A stretch of 64,000 nucleotides of DNA from Palsa-360 sp963710315 (lineage in GTDB: Bacteria; Acidobacteriota; Terriglobia; Acidiferrales; UBA7541). The position numbers were made by a program, and so were the translations under genes. The stretch is taken from positions 372,001 through 436,000 of the forward strand of contig CAVPZW010000006.1 in NCBI GenBank assembly GCA_963710315.1, in the 5' to 3' direction. Position 1 is the stretch's first letter, and each line of letters starts with the position of its first letter. This document shows, in pieces, positions 60,724 to 64,000 of the stretch. The notes under the pieces are model-generated. The model was not told the origin of the DNA. It saw only the letters and a program-made list of their open reading frames with translations, and ran no database searches.

Positions 60724-61248
60724 TCATCGGACGATCTCGATTCGCGATTTTTTCTGAATGACGCGCGCGGGAACGCCGCCGGCCATGGCGAACGGTGGAA
60801 CGTCGCGAGTGGCCACGGAATTGGCCGCCAGCAGAGCTCCCCGCCCGATGACCACACCCTTGGTGACCGTGGCATGGGCCGCGATCCACGAACCTGTGCA
60901 AAGGCGAATCGGCGCAAGTTGGCTCGGGCCAAATCGATAGGACCCGCCAATTTGCGTGTGGTCGCTGGTGACCAGCACGGAGTACGGCCCCAGTTGCACC
61001 TCATCCTCCAAAACGATTCCTCCAGCGGCATTCAGCCAGCAGCCCGTGCCCAGAAAAACATGGCCGCCGATTTCCAGGCGATTTGTAAAGTTGATGGTCA
61101 CGCGCCGCGCGACCTGAAGATTTCGCCCGCAGCTTTTGAACGCGGGCCGCAACAAGAATCCACGCAATCGCAGGACCGGCCGCAGATCGGGCAACCAGCC
61201 TGTGGCCAGGGTGATGAAATGAAACCAGAGATATTGCAGCACTCGCAT
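60724..61248 (-). CDS. Left-handed beta-helix acyltransferase (WcaF-like)
   Basis: The 174-residue product shows hexapeptide repeats (INFTNRLEIGGHVFLGTGCW, GIVLEDEVQLGPYSVLVTSD, WIAAHATVTKGVVIGRGALL). It ends with AGGVPARVIQKKSR, typical of sugar O-acetyltransferases such as WcaF or NodL. It probably acetylates a sugar of the exopolysaccharide. It is 12 bases after the glycosyltransferase stop. Confidence 0.88.
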   Translation of the reverse strand: MRVLQYLWFHFITLATGWLPDLRPVLRLRGFLLRPAFKSCGRNLQVARRVTINFTNRLEIGGHVFLGTGCWLNAAGGIVLEDEVQLGPYSVLVTSDHTQIGGSYRFGPSQLAPIRLCTGSWIAAHATVTKGVVIGRGALLAANSVATRDVPPFAMAGGVPARVIQKKSRIEIVR

Positions 61249-61260
61249 TTTCTTTAGCGC

Positions 61261-62493
61261 TTACTCCTGAGCAACCGCGGCTCGCTCCGCGTGAACATCG
61301 GCGTTCAGTTCTCTCAACACCGTGGCAATGAATCGCTCCAGCGTTTGCTTGCGCGCCGCGATGAGTCCGTTGCGGATCATGGCCCGCCGCAATTCGCCAT
61401 CTTCCATCACGCGTTCCATGGCCCGCGCCAGGACCGGCGCATCCTTGGGAGGAACAAGCAACGCGTCGTGTCCATCCGTGACCGTCGTGGGCACGCCTCC
61501 AACGCTTGTGGAAATGCAGGGCAATCCGTTTGCCCGCGCTTCCACCAACACATGCGGCGTACCCTCCGAAAGAGTCGGCAGAACCAGGAGATCCGCGGCG
61601 CGCATGATTTCAAATAGCGGCGCGCCATTCGGCACGTATCCCGTCCAGCGAACACGCTTGCCGATGCCCAGCGCGGCAACGATCTGTCCAAGCTTCTCGC
61701 TGTACTCCGGAAATTCGCGCGGCCCCACTATTTCCAATTCCCAATTCACATCGGCCTTGAGCTGGGAGACAGCCTCCAGCAGGTACTCGATTCCCTTCTC
61801 CGGGCGGACGAATCCGACGAAAAGAATTCGCGCCACGGAGCCCTGACAGGTATCCCTGCGCGGAAAGAAGTCGCTTTCCCTGACGGTGCTGGAAACGATC
61901 TCCATGGTTCGCGGAGACTTGTAGGCGCGCGCCAATTCGCGGCCGTTGCAAATCAACGCTCCTCCCGCGAGCCAGCGCCCAAAGCGCGTAAACAATCGAT
62001 CCTGCAACGCATAGAGCAGCGCGAAGAAATCCGCAGTGCGCCCTTTCCTCGCGCCGGTACGCAACAGCGCAACAGGATCGCCCACAATCCAGTGGCAAAT
62101 CGGCCTGCGATATAACGCCGCGCAAAAATACAGCACCGCGATGTAGGGGCACATTCCGCGCACAAACAGAACATCTGCCCGGCGGCAAGTCCGAATGTAA
62201 GCGAGTGCAATACCAAAACAATGCAAGAGAGAACCAGCGGTAGTGCTCCAGTAAGGCTGCTCGATGAGTTCCAGATTTGGCGCGTTCAGCGGAGAATCGA
62301 ACGGCGCGGGAGGGGCTTCCTGCACGACTCTCGCGCATACGCAGATTTTTTCGTAGTGTTTGGCCAGCGCTTCGGCCACCCTCCCCGATGCCGACTGCAT
62401 ATAGATTTCCCCACCGCTGGAAAATGCGCGGACGGGAGTGACGTAACCGAGGATTGCGCCCATTGTGAATTCGCTTCGGAAAGAGAAACTCAT
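61261..62493 (-). CDS. Glycosyltransferase family 1/4 (GT-B)
   Basis: The 410-residue product has the GT-B fold with the C-terminal donor site ILFVGFVRPEKGIEYLLEAV, VRWTGYVPN, LLVLPTLSEGTPHVLVEARA (E-x7-E) and ISTSVGGVPTTVTDG. It transfers a sugar to the growing repeat. ATG 62493 overlaps the flippase stop (ATGA), which fixes the start. The frame extends to 62640 without family resemblance. Confidence 0.9.
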   Translation of the reverse strand: MSFSFRSEFTMGAILGYVTPVRAFSSGGEIYMQSASGRVAEALAKHYEKICVCARVVQEAPPAPFDSPLNAPNLELIEQPYWSTTAGSLLHCFGIALAYIRTCRRADVLFVRGMCPYIAVLYFCAALYRRPICHWIVGDPVALLRTGARKGRTADFFALLYALQDRLFTRFGRWLAGGALICNGRELARAYKSPRTMEIVSSTVRESDFFPRRDTCQGSVARILFVGFVRPEKGIEYLLEAVSQLKADVNWELEIVGPREFPEYSEKLGQIVAALGIGKRVRWTGYVPNGAPLFEIMRAADLLVLPTLSEGTPHVLVEARANGLPCISTSVGGVPTTVTDGHDALLVPPKDAPVLARAMERVMEDGELRRAMIRNGLIAARKQTLERFIATVLRELNADVHAERAAVAQE

Positions 62494-63803
62494 GCGGGAG
62501 AGCGTGAAAGCCGCAACCGCAATCCTGCCACTTGCTGGAAAAACATCCTGACGTTTCCCGCGCCAAACGGCCAAAACTTGAGAGGCGAGATGCCCAGCCA
62601 TTTTGCCGCCGCGGCAATCAACACCAATAACTGCACGCAAGCGCTGATGCCCACGGCAAAAGCCATTCCCATAAGCCCGTATGGCCGCAGAAAAAACAGC
62701 GCCGCTACCGCCATGACGCCGGTCCCGAGCAGTTGGCTCATCAGCCCCGCGTGTGGACGCCCGGCGCCGCGCAATCCTTGATTCAAAATGTTTGCAGTGG
62801 ACATTAGAGAAGCGGCCAGAGCCAGCACCACGGCGGGCCGGACGGCCCGAGCGAATGCAAATCCAAATAGCGGGGCAACCAGAAACGGGATCAGGCAGGA
62901 CAGAGCCAGCCCCGCGCCGCAGGAAACCAACGCGGATTGCCGAAATGTTTCGGTGATAATTTTTTCGCGGCTCGCCGCGTTTCTTTCATTGGAAAGCACG
63001 GCAAAAGAAGTGATTCCCAAGGCTTCGCCAAGGGAAGACTGTCCGTTGGCAAAAGCCGAGGCCACGGCATAAATTCCCGCGGCTTCCGCATTGAACAAAC
63101 CAACCACAAGCACTGTGTCGAGTTGCAGCGAAATTAAGTTGCTGATGGTGGCTCCGAAATAGGGCACACCCGCGCGCAACAAATGGCGGCAACCTTCGAT
63201 CCGCAATTCTCCGGCGGCCAGCGATCTCCTCTGAATCCAAAGGCGCAAGAGAACGGCCAGCAATTGGCTGGCGAGAAATGCCGTCACAAAAAAACGAATT
63301 TGCGCCCTGTGCGTCACGCCGATGAAGCCGATAAGCGCGAGATAAAAAAGAAAGAGGGAAAGCCTCATAAGATTGTATCGCCGCCAGCGCATGCGGCCAT
63401 GCTCGACGGCCAGCAGCACTTGATTGAAAATGTCGATCGGAATAAGCAGCAAGCAAAGCCGCGCAACCGGCAACAAATAGCTCCTGTCCGCCGGCAATAG
63501 CAGCGGAAGCAGAAAATAACCGGCCACGAGGTACACCACGGCGGTAGCTATTCCGACCGCGAGCCCAACGGCGACCCAATCGCACTCGCGCTCGGGATCC
63601 TTTGCCACCTCTCGCGCAAGAACCCAGTTACAGCCCATCAATCCGAGATTGCTAAAAATCGTGGGCCATAGAATGACCGTGGCGAGTTCGCCGCGTGCAA
63701 CGGGGCCCAGCAACCGTGCAGTCAAAATGCCGGTTGCGGCGCCGCAAGCCTGGATGGCCAGGCTGGTGGAAAACGTTCCGAGATTGGCTCTGGAAAATAT
63801 CAT
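62490..63803 (-). CDS. Oligosaccharide flippase (Wzx-like, MATE/MVF fold)
   Basis: The 437-residue product has about 12-14 TM helices, starting with FSTSLAIQACGAATGILTARLLGPVARGEL, the polysaccharide biosynthesis (RfbX/Wzx) signature. Family-like segments include LISLQLDTVLVVGLFNAEAA and MSTANILNQGLRGAGRP. It flips lipid-linked repeat units across the inner membrane. It starts 15 bases after the kinase stop, and the next gene overlaps its end. Confidence 0.88.
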   Translation of the reverse strand: MIFSRANLGTFSTSLAIQACGAATGILTARLLGPVARGELATVILWPTIFSNLGLMGCNWVLAREVAKDPERECDWVAVGLAVGIATAVVYLVAGYFLLPLLLPADRSYLLPVARLCLLLIPIDIFNQVLLAVEHGRMRWRRYNLMRLSLFLFYLALIGFIGVTHRAQIRFFVTAFLASQLLAVLLRLWIQRRSLAAGELRIEGCRHLLRAGVPYFGATISNLISLQLDTVLVVGLFNAEAAGIYAVASAFANGQSSLGEALGITSFAVLSNERNAASREKIITETFRQSALVSCGAGLALSCLIPFLVAPLFGFAFARAVRPAVVLALAASLMSTANILNQGLRGAGRPHAGLMSQLLGTGVMAVAALFFLRPYGLMGMAFAVGISACVQLLVLIAAAAKWLGISPLKFWPFGAGNVRMFFQQVAGLRLRLSRSPA

Positions 63804-63818
63804 GCCTGTTTGCGCCGA

Positions 63819-64000
63819 CTAAGCTTCGGCCGCTTCTTCATTCGGGCGAGCCACGGAGTAGTACGAATAATCGTTCATCGACGTATCCAGGTTATTCAGA
63901 ACGACGCCGATGAGATTTGTGCCCACCGAGCGCGCCTGCGATTCCGCGTACTGCACAACCTGGCGCGGCGTTTCTCCACCCTTTACGACCAGGATCGTCG
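63819..64000 (-). CDS. Tyrosine autokinase (Wzc/CapB-type), C-terminal end only
   Basis: The gene runs in from beyond the right edge. The last 59 residues read TILVVKGGETPRQVVQYAES, QARSVGTNLIGVVLNNLDTS and end MNDYSYYSVARPNEEAAEA. The GVVLNN segment and the Tyr cluster are the end of a BY-kinase that controls polysaccharide chain length by autophosphorylation. It is the first gene visible of this exopolysaccharide operon. Confidence 0.85.
   Translation of the reverse strand, partial: TILVVKGGETPRQVVQYAESQARSVGTNLIGVVLNNLDTSMNDYSYYSVARPNEEAAEA

Noticed and set aside
61610..62617. 335-codon minus-strand frame
   Set aside because: Overlaps the GT-B gene in another frame of the same strand. 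The GT-B frame has the family motifs; this one does not.

Overview
The window looks like chromosomal DNA of an acidobacterium, or a close relative. It has moderately high GC and dense short intergenic spaces. The evidence is lineage flavour rather than one marker: YXWGXW-repeat and VWFA-type secreted proteins, a fused accD-accA gene, many tiny membrane stress proteins (CsbD, DUF3185, DUF3309, lmo0937 and Thivi_2564 types), and two Crp/Fnr regulators beside kaiC/kaiB. No phage, plasmid, insertion sequence or CRISPR array is visible. Two tRNA genes are present, Leu(GAG) and Gly(GCC).

Bases 1-33100 form a stress and envelope region. It begins with the C-terminal end of a LuxR-type response regulator, then a SYLF lipid-binding protein, a YXWGXW protein, a YflT-like stress protein, a universal stress protein, a P-type cation ATPase, a DUF6629 membrane protein and a zinc alcohol dehydrogenase. 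An 8.8-kb cyclic beta-glucan synthase gene (8743-17575, minus strand) is almost full length but broken by one in-frame stop and about fifteen frame changes. Next come several very small membrane proteins, then a Crp/Fnr - zinc-ribbon - KaiC - KaiB - KaiB - Crp/Fnr cluster (20517-24944), more small stress genes, a GGDEF regulator, a lipase-like and a phospholipase C-like protein, and a three-gene group coding a secreted protein with an LPNTA sorting signal, a VWA protein and a sortase. A palindrome TGTKC-N6-GMACA occurs seven times, with one near match, in non-coding DNA from 2.9 to 30.4 kb. It has the CRP-site layout with altered half-sites and is the best candidate operator for the two Crp/Fnr paralogues.

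Bases 33100-56600 are mostly housekeeping. They hold gap-pgk-tpiA-secG, a GHMP kinase, nagZ, thymidine kinase with a deoxyribosyltransferase-like gene, a PilZ/J-domain/TPR protein, a cold-shock protein, glnB-glnD (glnD with two frameshifts), a haem-binding protein, a CAP-domain protein, an orphan ABC ATPase, ilvB-ilvH, threonine dehydrogenase and the accD-accA fusion. Long perfect inverted repeats sit in several gaps here (40.5, 50.0, 54.6 and 56.8 kb).

Bases 57300-64000 are an exopolysaccharide operon on the minus strand: tyrosine kinase C-terminus, flippase, glycosyltransferase, acyltransferase, polymerase/ligase, glycosyltransferase 2 and initiating sugar transferase.
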